From: a virus | Direction: 5' to 3' (one strand) | IMG/VR virus record: IMGVR_UViG_3300007734_000950 | Span: 1-49,694 of that record | DNA: 49,694 bases | In this document: positions 16,824 to 25,834 of the stretch, piece after piece | Position numbering within the stretch: the first letter of the stretch is position 1 | How the letters are laid out: the number at the start of each line of letters is the position of its first letter | Position numbers and translations under genes: made by a program | Notes under the pieces: model-generated | Databases searched by the model: none | The model's input: only the letters and a program-made list of their open reading frames with translations | What the model was told of the DNA's origin: nothing

Positions 16824-17741
16824 ATGAATAAAATTACATATAAAGATATAGAAGAAATTGTTGGTTTCCCAATAAGTAATAATTGTAAATCATTAATCGA
16901 TAGTTTAGATACTAGTTTTATATATTTAAATCAACAAGAACGTGATAATATTATTTTAAATATAATTAATCATATTAATTTAGATTTAGAAAAAGCAGGT
17001 CAACATAGGTTAACAAAATGGGAAAAAGGATGGTATGAAAATTTTGAGTTATTAAAAAATGGTCAAAATATAAATAACTTAGTACCTAAATATTTTGGTA
17101 AATATGATGTAGCAAGATGGAAAGGAGATTTTGTAAAAGTCCAAAATAAACATTTTGATTATTACCAAATTATTATTTTAGTTGATGCTATATTGCATGA
17201 ATATATAGGTACTAAATATGACAACGTATATGAATTTGGATGTGGTCCTGCCTATCATTTACTACGATTTGGTCAATTTAATCCTAATATTAATTTGATA
17301 GGTTTAGATTGGACTTCATCATCTCAATATATTATTCAAGAAATATATGAATTGGGTATAAACACTAAAATTAAAGGATATAATTTTAACTTTTTTAAAC
17401 CCGATTATAACATCCAAATTCATAATAATTCTGCTGTATTTACAGTTAATGCTTTAGAACAAGTTGGAAACAATTATAAAGAATTTGTTAATTTTCTCCT
17501 AGAGAAAAAACCAGATTTGTGTATTAATTTTGAGCCTATGCCTGAATTGTTAAGTAATACTTTAGTAGATCAACTTAGTGTAATGTATTCTGAAAAAAGA
17601 AATTATTTAAAAGGATATTTATCTTATTTAGAGCAACTAGAAAAGGAAAATAAGATAGAAATCATTCTTAAAAAACGTCTCTATGCTGGCTCTTTATATC
17701 TAGAAGGATACCCAGTCATTATATGGAAACCTAAAAAATAA
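16824..17741 (+). CDS. SAM-dependent methyltransferase-like protein
   Basis: A protein of 305 residues. The Rossmann motif I is VYEFGCGPAYHLLRFGQ near residue 136, and acidic LIGLDWTSSSQ follows, as in class I methyltransferases. The later VFTVNALEQVG strand fits motif IV. An unusually long N-terminal half (135 residues) of unknown type precedes the domain. Target is probably a sugar or a sugar nucleotide, given its neighbours. Confidence 0.8.
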   Translation: MNKITYKDIEEIVGFPISNNCKSLIDSLDTSFIYLNQQERDNIILNIINHINLDLEKAGQHRLTKWEKGWYENFELLKNGQNINNLVPKYFGKYDVARWKGDFVKVQNKHFDYYQIIILVDAILHEYIGTKYDNVYEFGCGPAYHLLRFGQFNPNINLIGLDWTSSSQYIIQEIYELGINTKIKGYNFNFFKPDYNIQIHNNSAVFTVNALEQVGNNYKEFVNFLLEKKPDLCINFEPMPELLSNTLVDQLSVMYSEKRNYLKGYLSYLEQLEKENKIEIILKKRLYAGSLYLEGYPVIIWKPKK

Positions 17742-17744
17742 AAT

Positions 17745-18632
17745 ATGGATGATATTATTAAAATAAGAAAAAAAATTTATCAAGCATTTCCTAAAGAAAA
17801 ATTAAACAAATCACTATCTGATTTAGTTTTACTGTATGATATTGATAAAAATAAATACAATGAATTAATTGAAGCTACTAAATTATTTTTATTAAAATCA
17901 ATGGAGGTTGCGTATGATAAAAAATTTATATGGACTGATACTTTTTTAGAAGATTATGATAATTTAATTAATAATCTTCCTAATAAAACTCCAAATGGAT
18001 TATTAAATCCTAAAAAAGAAATAGTTAAAGAATTTGAACAAATCCAAATAAAATCAAATAACATACTAAAAGATTTAAATCTTCTTAAATATATAAATAA
18101 ATCTGCTATTCCTAATATAAGATACAAAAGCCCAACAGAACCTACATCCGCCACAACCAGACCTTATTACACAGGAAAATACCACTCAGATGCTTGGGTC
18201 GGTCATATAGGTGATTCTGTTTTACTTATTGGGCTTTTAGGAGATATTGATAACAACACTGTAGAATTTAATGAACCATTTAATGTAAAACCTAATTATT
18301 TAAGTAAAAGTAAAGACTTTGAAGAAGGGAATAATCGTTATGAGTATTTAAATTATTTAGGGGTATTAACTGCTGGTAAATTGGGTATTATGGATCATGC
18401 TTGTATTCATAGAACATTGATAAATAAAAATAGCAAGCCTAGGATTTCTATGGATTTTGCAATTATAATTAATAGTGAATATTCATTATCTCATACTCAA
18501 GATTATATTAATCAAAGAACAACATATTACGATATAGATATTTTAAACTCAATAGGTAAAAAAAATTCATTTGAAATTGAAGAACCCATAAATTCTACAA
18601 CTACAACACTAAATATTATAAATCAATGTTAA
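17745..18632 (+). CDS. Putative 2OG-Fe(II) oxygenase
   Basis: A protein of 295 residues. The C-terminal half fits a double-stranded beta-helix oxygenase: His147-x-Asp149 in GKYHSDAWVG as iron ligands, a distal His (218 or 222 in MDHACIHRT) and Arg233 in PRISMDF for the 2-oxoglutarate carboxylate. The N-terminal 120 residues are helical. Placed among glycan genes it may hydroxylate a sugar or a lipid. The motif spacing is acceptable but the assignment is by eye. Confidence 0.68.
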   Translation: MDDIIKIRKKIYQAFPKEKLNKSLSDLVLLYDIDKNKYNELIEATKLFLLKSMEVAYDKKFIWTDTFLEDYDNLINNLPNKTPNGLLNPKKEIVKEFEQIQIKSNNILKDLNLLKYINKSAIPNIRYKSPTEPTSATTRPYYTGKYHSDAWVGHIGDSVLLIGLLGDIDNNTVEFNEPFNVKPNYLSKSKDFEEGNNRYEYLNYLGVLTAGKLGIMDHACIHRTLINKNSKPRISMDFAIIINSEYSLSHTQDYINQRTTYYDIDILNSIGKKNSFEIEEPINSTTTTLNIINQC

Positions 18633-19261
18633 TAGAAAAATATCCCGGAGAACTAACTGAAAGTTTAATTAAATTTTTTAAACTTAAAATTAAGGGTATT
18701 CTCCATGTAGGAGCACATAAGTGTGAAGAACAAAATACTTATTTAAAGTATACAACAAACGATAACATATATTGGATTGAAGCCATTCAAGATCTAATAA
18801 ACCAAAACTTAACCAAAAACCCAGAACTAAACATTATTAATGAATGTATTGGAAAAGTAGATGGTGAAGATGTTACTTTTAAAATTACTAATAATACTTT
18901 AAGTTCTTCTTTATTAGAATTAAAAGACCATAAAGATATTCATCCTCAAGTTATTGTTACTGATGTTTTAAATATGAAAACTAAAACACTAAAAACAATA
19001 TTAATTGAAAATAACTTAATTGATAAATTTAATTTATTAGTTTTGGATTTACAAGGAGCAGAATTATTAGCTTTAAAAGGATTAGATAACTATATCAAAT
19101 ATTTTGATATAATTTACACAGAAGTAAATGAAAGAGAAATTTATCAAAATTGTGCTTTATTAAAAGATTTAGATGTATATTTAAATAATTTTAATTTTGA
19201 AAGAAAATACTTAAATACATTAAATAGTTATGGAAATGCTTTATACATCCGAAAACATTAA
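18626..19261 (+). CDS. FkbM-family methyltransferase
   Basis: A protein of 211 residues. The motif GILHVGAHKCEE near residue 30 is the SAM-binding loop and VLDLQGAELLALKGL near 140 is the FkbM signature (DIEG/DLQG...LLGL). These enzymes usually O-methylate sugars or polyketides. It overlaps both neighbours (by 7 and 32 bases), implying translational coupling. Confidence 0.88.
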   Translation: MLIEKYPGELTESLIKFFKLKIKGILHVGAHKCEEQNTYLKYTTNDNIYWIEAIQDLINQNLTKNPELNIINECIGKVDGEDVTFKITNNTLSSSLLELKDHKDIHPQVIVTDVLNMKTKTLKTILIENNLIDKFNLLVLDLQGAELLALKGLDNYIKYFDIIYTEVNEREIYQNCALLKDLDVYLNNFNFERKYLNTLNSYGNALYIRKH

Positions 19262-19853
19262 TCAACTTAATACTAAAGGATTCACGATTATAGATAACAT
19301 TTTACCTTTAGAATTAGCTAATAATTTATATGAAACTTATAAACAAGAATCTAAGTGGGAATTATTTAATCAAATAAGAGAAACTCACTATAATCATGTT
19401 TTTAAATCTCCTAATCCTTTCCTACCCCAAGAAGGAGAAGCATACTCAGCTAAATTTAACAGATCTAACAACTTAGAAAATTCAACAGTAGTTAAAAATG
19501 TTTTTGATAATTATTTAGTACCTTTATTAAAAGCAATTTCCCCATTTGAAATAAATGAATATGATGTTAGATGTTATAAGTTAAATATTGGTGACTATTA
19601 TAGAACTCATATTGATGATTATGCTGGTGCTGTTAATATGATTTATTATGTTAATAAAGAATGGAGATGGGATTGGGGAGGAGTTTTAAATGTTTATTCT
19701 CATGAAGATTTAGAATTTTGTGAGTCTATACTTCCTAGATTTAATAGAGTTGTTTTATTAAATAATAAAATTTTTAGAGCACCACATAGTGTAAGCACAG
19801 TAGAAACATATGCTTTAAATCCTAGATATACAATAGTTTCTTTTAATAAATAG
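19230..19853 (+). CDS. 2OG-Fe(II) oxygenase (prolyl-hydroxylase-like)
   Basis: A protein of 207 residues with all expected ligands: His127-x-Asp129 in YYRTHIDDYAG, His186 in RAPHSVSTV and Arg199 in NPRYTIVSF. The DWGGVLNVY segment between them is typical of the P4H/Tpa1-like group. Such phage-encoded oxygenases are common in large phages; substrate is unknown. An alternative start is the ATG six bases downstream. Confidence 0.88.
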   Translation: MEMLYTSENINQLNTKGFTIIDNILPLELANNLYETYKQESKWELFNQIRETHYNHVFKSPNPFLPQEGEAYSAKFNRSNNLENSTVVKNVFDNYLVPLLKAISPFEINEYDVRCYKLNIGDYYRTHIDDYAGAVNMIYYVNKEWRWDWGGVLNVYSHEDLEFCESILPRFNRVVLLNNKIFRAPHSVSTVETYALNPRYTIVSFNK

Positions 19854-19854
19854 T

Positions 19855-19885
19855 TTGGCAAATACAAAAAAATTTTATATATTCA
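19855..19885 (+). promoter_or_regulatory. Promoter for the TPP-enzyme / dideoxysugar operon
   Basis: TTTGGCAAAT is placed right at the preceding stop. Its TTG (19855-19857) is 20 bases from TATATTCA (19878-19885). The same TTTGGCAAA form of the -33 element occurs at the 28373 promoter. Confidence 0.65.
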
Positions 19886-19892
19886 ATTTAAT

Positions 19893-20519
19893 ATGAAAAT
19901 TCCTCAACATTATCAAAAAGTTAGAGATGTTAAGACAACACCTCAAGAACTTATAGCTTTTGAAGACAAAGTAAAAGAAGCTTATGAAGCTGGAAAAATA
20001 AAAGGACCCATTCATCTATCCAAAAACAATGAAGATCACCTAATTGATCTATTCCAGTACATTCATCCTGATGATTGGGTTTTATCTGCTTGGAGAAACC
20101 ACTACCATGCTTTACTCCATGGAGTTAATCCTGATAAATTATTTGAATGGATTAGTGAAGGAAGAAGTATGGGGACTAATAATATAAAACCTAATTTTTA
20201 TGCTTCTTCTATTGTAGGAGGAATTATTCCTATCTCTTTAGGAGTAGCTATGGGACTTAAAAGAAAAAATTCACCTAGACGAGTTTGGTGTTTTATAGGT
20301 GATATGACTATGGAAACAGGAATATTCTATGAAGCATATAAGTATTCTCAAAACTTTAATTTGCCTTTACAATTTGTAGTTGAAGACAATAACTTAAGTG
20401 TCCACACACCTACAGATGTAGCTTGGGGTAAACGAATGAAAGCCCCAGAAAATGTAATTTATTATTCATACAAAATGTCTTATCCCCATCACGGAACAGG
20501 TAAATGGGTTAATTTTTAA
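19893..20519 (+). CDS. TPP-dependent enzyme, pyrophosphate-binding (E1 alpha-like) subunit
   Basis: A protein of 208 residues corresponding to one transketolase/E1 alpha diphosphate-binding domain. The thiamine-diphosphate motif is GDMTMETG ... EDNNLSV, a variant of GDG-x(~25)-NN with Met in place of the third Gly. The companion gene at 20530 supplies the pyrimidine-binding domain. In this setting, next to a ColD-like dehydratase, it could transfer a carbon unit to a keto-dideoxysugar, as in branched-sugar pathways; this is inferred. Confidence 0.85.
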   Translation: MKIPQHYQKVRDVKTTPQELIAFEDKVKEAYEAGKIKGPIHLSKNNEDHLIDLFQYIHPDDWVLSAWRNHYHALLHGVNPDKLFEWISEGRSMGTNNIKPNFYASSIVGGIIPISLGVAMGLKRKNSPRRVWCFIGDMTMETGIFYEAYKYSQNFNLPLQFVVEDNNLSVHTPTDVAWGKRMKAPENVIYYSYKMSYPHHGTGKWVNF

Positions 20520-20529
20520 AATTAAAATT

Positions 20530-21066
20530 ATGAAATACTTTGACGAATTAAAAAGAGCAATGGAATGGTTAGGAACTAAACCTAACACAGTATTTACAGG
20601 TCAAGCAATAGGTTTTAGTGGACATGCTATTTCAAATACAATGGCTAATGTACCTCAAGATAAAAGAATAGAATTACCTGTTTTTGAAGAATTACAATTA
20701 GGGATAGCTACTGGTATGGCTTTAGAAGGTTGGGTGCCGGTTACATGTTATCCTCGATTTGATTTTTTTATTTTAGGATTAAATCAATTGGTTAACCATT
20801 TAGATAAAATGCAAGATATGTCTAAAGGAGATATGAAACCAAAAGCTATTATTCGAGTAGCAGTTGGCTCTAAAGTCCCATTCAGTGCTGGTCCTCAACA
20901 TACTCAAAACCATACTGAAGCAATTAGGCAAATGCTAACCGAAGTAGAAGTAGTTGAATTAACAGAACCAGACCAGATTTTCGAAGCATTTAAAACAGCA
21001 TATGAACGTGAAGACGGAAAATCAACATTAATTATTGAACATAGTGAATATTATGGAACAAAATAG
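20530..21066 (+). CDS. TPP-dependent enzyme, pyrimidine-binding (E1 beta-like) subunit
   Basis: A protein of 178 residues, only the Pyr domain; the C-terminal transketolase domain found in normal E1 beta or transketolase is missing. The conserved Glu of the Pyr domain is in ELPVFEELQLGIATGMA, and VPFSAGPQHTQNHTEA is a typical transketolase loop. With the preceding gene it would form a minimal alpha2beta2 TPP enzyme. Confidence 0.85.
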   Translation: MKYFDELKRAMEWLGTKPNTVFTGQAIGFSGHAISNTMANVPQDKRIELPVFEELQLGIATGMALEGWVPVTCYPRFDFFILGLNQLVNHLDKMQDMSKGDMKPKAIIRVAVGSKVPFSAGPQHTQNHTEAIRQMLTEVEVVELTEPDQIFEAFKTAYEREDGKSTLIIEHSEYYGTK

Positions 21067-22225
21067 TTTTAATTGGCCTTTAATAAATGACAACGTTACT
21101 CCCTCAGATAGAAAAGTATTATCTGATTTTATTTTAAGTGGAGAAAGACTTACAAATGGTCCTAAAGTAAAAGAATTTGAAAAACTTTGGTCTAACTGGC
21201 TAGGAGTTAAACATAGTGTTATGGTTAATTCTGGGGCTTCTGCTAATTATATTTCTATTGCTATGGTTAAAGAATTACTTGGCGAAGGAGAAATTATAGT
21301 ACCCCCATTAGGATGGGTTTCAGACATTTCATCCGTAGTTCAACTAGGAATGACCCCGGTATTTGTAGATATTAGTATGAATAATTTAGCTATAACAGCT
21401 GAGAATATTAAAAATGCTATTACTTCAAAAACAAAAGCAATTGTTTTAGTTCATTGTTTAGGATTTAACGGTTTAACAGATGAAATTGTATCTATAGCTA
21501 AACAACATAATTTAATATTAATTGAAGATTGTTGTGAATCACATGGTGCTGTTTTTAAAGATCAAAAAATAGGTACATATGGAGATATTTCTTTATTTTC
21601 ATTTTATTTTGGTCATCATATTACTACAGTTGAAGGTGGTACTATATGTGTAAATGATGATAAATTATATGATTTAGCTAAACTATTTCGTTCCCATGGT
21701 ATGACTCGAGAAGCATCCCAAGAATTACAAACCGAATATCAAACCAAATATCCTCATTTAAATCCACTTTTTACGTTTGCTGTAGCAGGATTTAACATGC
21801 GCAGTACAGAAATTAATGCCGTATTAGGTATTGAGCAAATGAAACGTATAGATTACAACATCCAAAAACGTACTGATAATTTAAATGTTTGGTTAGATAA
21901 TCTTAATAGAAGCAAATTTATGGTTGATTTTAACACTAAAGGAAGTAGTAATTTTGCTTTACCTTTAGTATTACAAGCATCACAAATAGATAAATTAAAA
22001 GATATATGTAATATTCTTGAACAAGAAAAAGTTGAATATAGATTAGGAACAGCAGGAGGTGGTAATCAAGCATTACAACCTTATTTAAAGAAATTTCCCC
22101 ACAGAATAGAGGGTATTTTATCTATTGCTAATTATATTCATTCTAATGCATTATATATAGGAAATCATCCTGAATTAACCAAAGAACAAATTATTAATCT
22201 GTGTAAAAAATTAAATAATGTTTAA
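21053..22225 (+). CDS. PLP-dependent sugar 3-dehydratase, ColD/RfbH-like (His in place of Lys)
   Basis: A protein of 390 residues from ATG 21053 (a TTG at 21035 is also in frame). The fold is DegT/DnrJ/EryC1, with cofactor Asp159 in LIEDCCESHG. At the place where aminotransferases carry the PLP-binding Lys (SFxxxKxxxxGEGG), this protein reads FYFGHHITTVEGG, with His188-His189. A His here is diagnostic of ColD and RfbH, which remove the 3-hydroxyl of 4-keto-6-deoxysugars rather than transaminate. With the GDP-mannose-dehydratase-like gene at 24824, the likely product is a GDP-4-keto-3,6-dideoxyhexose. Confidence 0.9.
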   Translation: MEQNSFNWPLINDNVTPSDRKVLSDFILSGERLTNGPKVKEFEKLWSNWLGVKHSVMVNSGASANYISIAMVKELLGEGEIIVPPLGWVSDISSVVQLGMTPVFVDISMNNLAITAENIKNAITSKTKAIVLVHCLGFNGLTDEIVSIAKQHNLILIEDCCESHGAVFKDQKIGTYGDISLFSFYFGHHITTVEGGTICVNDDKLYDLAKLFRSHGMTREASQELQTEYQTKYPHLNPLFTFAVAGFNMRSTEINAVLGIEQMKRIDYNIQKRTDNLNVWLDNLNRSKFMVDFNTKGSSNFALPLVLQASQIDKLKDICNILEQEKVEYRLGTAGGGNQALQPYLKKFPHRIEGILSIANYIHSNALYIGNHPELTKEQIINLCKKLNNV

Positions 22226-23189
22226 ATATCAAAAAGTTTTAGTTACCGGGGGTGGGGGCATGATTGGCCGCTCTTTAGTAAAATTCCTTTTAGAACGAGG
22301 AGCAAATATTACAATAGCTGATTTAACTACACCTACTGATCTACCCCATGGGGTTAAATTTATTAAAGTAGACTTACGTTACTTTGATCAATGTGAAGCA
22401 ATTTGTAACGGAATGGATTATGTATTTAATCTAGTAGGTATTAAAGGCTCACCCAAAATGTGTGCAGAACAACCAGCAGATTTTATGGTACCTATGCTCC
22501 AGTTTAATACTAATATGATGGAAGCCGCTCGCAGAGCAAATGTAAAATGGTATTTATACACTAGTTCAGTTGGAGTATATGCACCTGCTGAAGTATTTAA
22601 AGAAGATGATGTATTAAATACTGTTCCTTCTCCAAATGATAAATTTGCAGGTTGGGCTAAACGAATGGGAGAAATGCAAGCCGAAGCTTACTCAATCCAG
22701 TATGGATGGAATAAAGTATCTATTGTTAGACCTGCTAATGTTTACGGGGCTTATGATAATTTTAACCCAGCTAACGCTATGGTTATTCCTTCATTAATTA
22801 GAAAGGCCCAAGAAAACGAAGTATTAGAAGTATGGGGTGATGGATCAACAATTAGAGATTTTATTCATGCTGATGATGTTGCTTTAGGAATGATATTTGC
22901 AGTTGAAAACCAAATTACTCAACCTATAAATTTAGGTTCAGGCGAAGGATATTCTATTAAAGAAGTAGTAGATATGGTAGTAAAATATGCTAATAAACCT
23001 TTAGAAGTAAAATGGTTAACAGATAAACCTGCTGGGGATAAAATTCGTTTATTTGATATGACTCGAGCTAAAAATTATGGATTTAATACTTTAATATCAC
23101 TAGAAGAAGGAATTAAAAGAACTACTGAATGGTTTTTAAATAATAAGGAAATTTTAGATAAACGCTATAATGCTTTTGTAAATCACTAA
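22218..23189 (+). CDS. NAD-dependent sugar epimerase/dehydratase (extended SDR)
   Basis: A protein of 323 residues. The cofactor motif VTGGGGMIGRSL opens the chain, and SIVRPANVYGAYDNF and VWGDGSTIRDFIHADD are typical of extended SDR sugar enzymes. The catalytic helix reads DKFAGWAKRMGE: the Lys is present but the Tyr expected four residues before it is Ala. This may define a subfamily or an altered chemistry. It overlaps the dehydratase gene by eight bases. Confidence 0.88.
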   Translation: MFKYQKVLVTGGGGMIGRSLVKFLLERGANITIADLTTPTDLPHGVKFIKVDLRYFDQCEAICNGMDYVFNLVGIKGSPKMCAEQPADFMVPMLQFNTNMMEAARRANVKWYLYTSSVGVYAPAEVFKEDDVLNTVPSPNDKFAGWAKRMGEMQAEAYSIQYGWNKVSIVRPANVYGAYDNFNPANAMVIPSLIRKAQENEVLEVWGDGSTIRDFIHADDVALGMIFAVENQITQPINLGSGEGYSIKEVVDMVVKYANKPLEVKWLTDKPAGDKIRLFDMTRAKNYGFNTLISLEEGIKRTTEWFLNNKEILDKRYNAFVNH

Positions 23190-23878
23190 TGGAAAAATTT
23201 TTAATAACCGGGATAGGGAGTGGGTTAGGTAAATACCTTTATAGTAATATTCCTAATGCTGTTGGGTTAAATAGAAATAACTTTACAGAAATAAAAACTC
23301 AAAGTTATGATACAATTGTGCACTGTGCTTTTAATAAAGAAAATGATATAACTGATTATAAAAAATATTTAGATGACAATATATTTTTAACCCAACGATT
23401 AAAAGCATTAAACTATAAAAAATTTATTTATATATCTACTATAGATATCTACCAGGATTTTTGTAATTCATATATTCAATTTAAAAAATTCTCTGAATCA
23501 ATGTTAGAGGATAATGATTTAATATTGCGATGCTCTATGATGTTAGGGGATACTATGAAACCTAATCATATTACTAAAATTAAAAGCAATATTGATTCTA
23601 TATCCCTATCAGAAGAATCAACTTTTAATTATATATTAATGGATAGTTTAGTTGAATTTTTTGTTAGTCAAGATTACCAGCATTATAATGGAGTACTTGA
23701 CTTTGTCTCTAACACAGAAATTAAATTAAAAAAAGTAAAAGAATATTTTAATTCATCTACATTATTAGGAGAATATGTTTATAAAAGTAATTTGGATTTT
23801 TATAATCCTATTTTTATATTAGATAAAAAATATAGTAAATCATCATTTGAAAATTTAAGACAATATTATGAAAAGTAA
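23189..23878 (+). CDS. Short NAD-dependent epimerase-like protein (SDR)
   Basis: A protein of 229 residues. LITGIGSGLGKYLYSN is the nucleotide-binding loop; IYISTIDIYQ and the following YIQFKKFSESML give a YxxxK pair (Tyr, then Lys four later). It is shorter than a standard extended SDR, with a reduced C-terminal substrate domain. Likely a keto-reductase of the sugar pathway. Its ATG overlaps the preceding stop by one base. Confidence 0.82.
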   Translation: MEKFLITGIGSGLGKYLYSNIPNAVGLNRNNFTEIKTQSYDTIVHCAFNKENDITDYKKYLDDNIFLTQRLKALNYKKFIYISTIDIYQDFCNSYIQFKKFSESMLEDNDLILRCSMMLGDTMKPNHITKIKSNIDSISLSEESTFNYILMDSLVEFFVSQDYQHYNGVLDFVSNTEIKLKKVKEYFNSSTLLGEYVYKSNLDFYNPIFILDKKYSKSSFENLRQYYEK

Positions 23879-24827
23879 TTTTTTTAAGGATAAAAAAGTA
23901 GTAGTTACAGGAGGCTCAGGATTTATTGGCACTCATTATATTTTAGAATTATTAGAAAGAGGAGCTAAGGTTAAAACTCATACCCATGAAAAACCACTTC
24001 AGATACAAGATGATAGAATTGAAATTGTAGAAAATATTGATCTAACTAATTTGGATGATTGTTTTAAACTTATAGATGGAGCTGATTATGTTATACATTC
24101 TGGAGGGAAAATTGCTCACCCATCAACTGTCCCAACTGATATCCAAATATCAATGCAAAATATTATGGTATTAGGAAATGTATTAGAGGCTTCTTATAAA
24201 TCTAATGTTAAAAGATTTTTAGACTTAAATAGCTCAACAGGCTACCCAGACATTAGAAGACCATTAACTGAAGATGAATTTTGGGTAGATGAACCATATA
24301 AATCTTACTTTGGATATGGCTGGATGAGACGATATAGAGAAAAGTTAATGGAGCATGTTTCTAAATTCTCAAAAATGGAAATAGCTCTAGCCCGTGGAAC
24401 TGCAATTTATGGACCAAATGATAATTTTGATCCTAAAACATGCCATGTAGTACCGGCTTTAATTAAAAGAGTATTAGATGGTGAAGACCCATTTATTGTT
24501 TGGGGCACTGCAGACGTAGTTAGAGATTTTTTATATGTTAAAGATGTAGTAAAAGCAGCATTGTTAGTATTAGAAAAAGGTGAATCTATGAGACCTTATA
24601 ATGTTGGTTCTGGGGTAGCAATTACTGTTGGGGATATTGTTAATGCTATTTTAAAAGCCACCAATAAAACCCCAGAAGTAATTTATGATGCCTCAAAACC
24701 AACAACAATTCCATTTAGAATGGTTAGTACAGAAAGATTAAATAATGAATTAGGATTTACACCTGACTATACATTTGAAGAAGGCATTAAAGAAACAGTT
24801 GAATGGTATATTAAAAATAAAATATGA
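23868..24827 (+). CDS. NAD-dependent sugar epimerase/dehydratase (extended SDR)
   Basis: A protein of 319 residues. VVVTGGSGFIGTHYIL is the cofactor loop, and ARGTAIYGPNDNFDP and VWGTADVVRDFLYVKD are family landmarks. In the catalytic helix, YFGYGWMRRYRE, Tyr is kept but the Lys four residues later is Arg. It is a near paralogue of the 22218 product, suggesting duplication and divergence for successive steps. Overlaps the preceding gene by 11 bases and the next by four. Confidence 0.88.
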   Translation: MKSNFFKDKKVVVTGGSGFIGTHYILELLERGAKVKTHTHEKPLQIQDDRIEIVENIDLTNLDDCFKLIDGADYVIHSGGKIAHPSTVPTDIQISMQNIMVLGNVLEASYKSNVKRFLDLNSSTGYPDIRRPLTEDEFWVDEPYKSYFGYGWMRRYREKLMEHVSKFSKMEIALARGTAIYGPNDNFDPKTCHVVPALIKRVLDGEDPFIVWGTADVVRDFLYVKDVVKAALLVLEKGESMRPYNVGSGVAITVGDIVNAILKATNKTPEVIYDASKPTTIPFRMVSTERLNNELGFTPDYTFEEGIKETVEWYIKNKI

Positions 24828-25834
24828 ATAGAGTACTAATTACAGGCATTACGGGGATGGTAGGGTCACACTTGGCTGATTACCTCCTAAAAAATACAGA
24901 TTGGAAAATCTATGGTTTAACCCGATGGAATGATTCATTAGAAAATATTGAACATTTGGTTGAAGAAATAAATAAAAAAGAACGAATTGAACTCGTTTAT
25001 GGTGATTTAAATGATTTAGCATCACTAAATGTTGCAGTAAACAAATCTAAGCCTAATTATGTATTCCATTTAGCTGCTCAATCTTACCCCCAAACTAGTT
25101 TTGATTCACCAATTGAAACACTTCAAACAAATATTTTAGGAACAACTAACTTATTAGAAGCTTTAAGGTACTCAAATTATAAAAATGCAATAATTCATGT
25201 TTGTGCTTCAAGTGAAGTTTTTGGTAGAGTACCTAAAGAAAAACTTCCAATCAATGAAGAATGTTCATTCCATCCTGCATCACCATATGCTATATCTAAA
25301 GTAGGGACAGACTTAGTAGGTAGATATTATGCCGAAGCATATGGAATGACTATTATGACTACTAGAATGTTTACTCATACTGGCCCAAGAAGAGGAGATG
25401 TATTTTCAGAATCAACATTTGCTAAACAAATAGCTATGATTGAAGCAGGGTTGCAAGAACCTAAAATTTATGTTGGAAATTTAGAATCATTAAGAACATA
25501 TGCTGATGTAAGAGATGCAGTTAATGCTTATTACATGCTAGTTACTATTAATCCTACATCTGGTGAGTATTATAATATAGGAGGTACCTATACTTGTAAA
25601 ATTAGTGATATGCTTAATTATTTAATTAGCCAATCAACAGTTAAAAATATTGAAATAATAATAGACCCAGAACGCTTGAGACCAATTGATGCTGATTTGC
25701 AAATACCAAATTGTGATAAATTTAAAAACCACACAGGATGGGAACCTAAAATTTCATTTGAAACAACAATGGATGATTTATTAAATTATTGGAGAGATAA
25801 AATTAAATCTGGACGTAAATTTTTAAGACGATGA
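24824..25834 (+). CDS. GDP-mannose 4,6-dehydratase-like enzyme
   Basis: A protein of 336 residues (Gmd is about 350). Diagnostic segments: LITGITGMVGSHLADYLL, the active-site ASSEVFG, YAISKVGTDLVGRYY with the YxxxK pair, TRMFTHTGPRRGD, and LRPIDADLQIP near the end, which is typical of GDP-mannose dehydratases. Converts GDP-mannose to GDP-4-keto-6-deoxymannose, the substrate for a ColD-type dehydratase and for GDP-fucose synthesis. Confidence 0.88.
   Translation: MNRVLITGITGMVGSHLADYLLKNTDWKIYGLTRWNDSLENIEHLVEEINKKERIELVYGDLNDLASLNVAVNKSKPNYVFHLAAQSYPQTSFDSPIETLQTNILGTTNLLEALRYSNYKNAIIHVCASSEVFGRVPKEKLPINEECSFHPASPYAISKVGTDLVGRYYAEAYGMTIMTTRMFTHTGPRRGDVFSESTFAKQIAMIEAGLQEPKIYVGNLESLRTYADVRDAVNAYYMLVTINPTSGEYYNIGGTYTCKISDMLNYLISQSTVKNIEIIIDPERLRPIDADLQIPNCDKFKNHTGWEPKISFETTMDDLLNYWRDKIKSGRKFLRR

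Noticed and set aside
21053-22225. Calling the DegT-family gene a sugar aminotransferase
   Set aside because: The PLP-anchoring Lys is replaced by His in a ColD/RfbH-type motif, which argues for dehydratase rather than transaminase chemistry.
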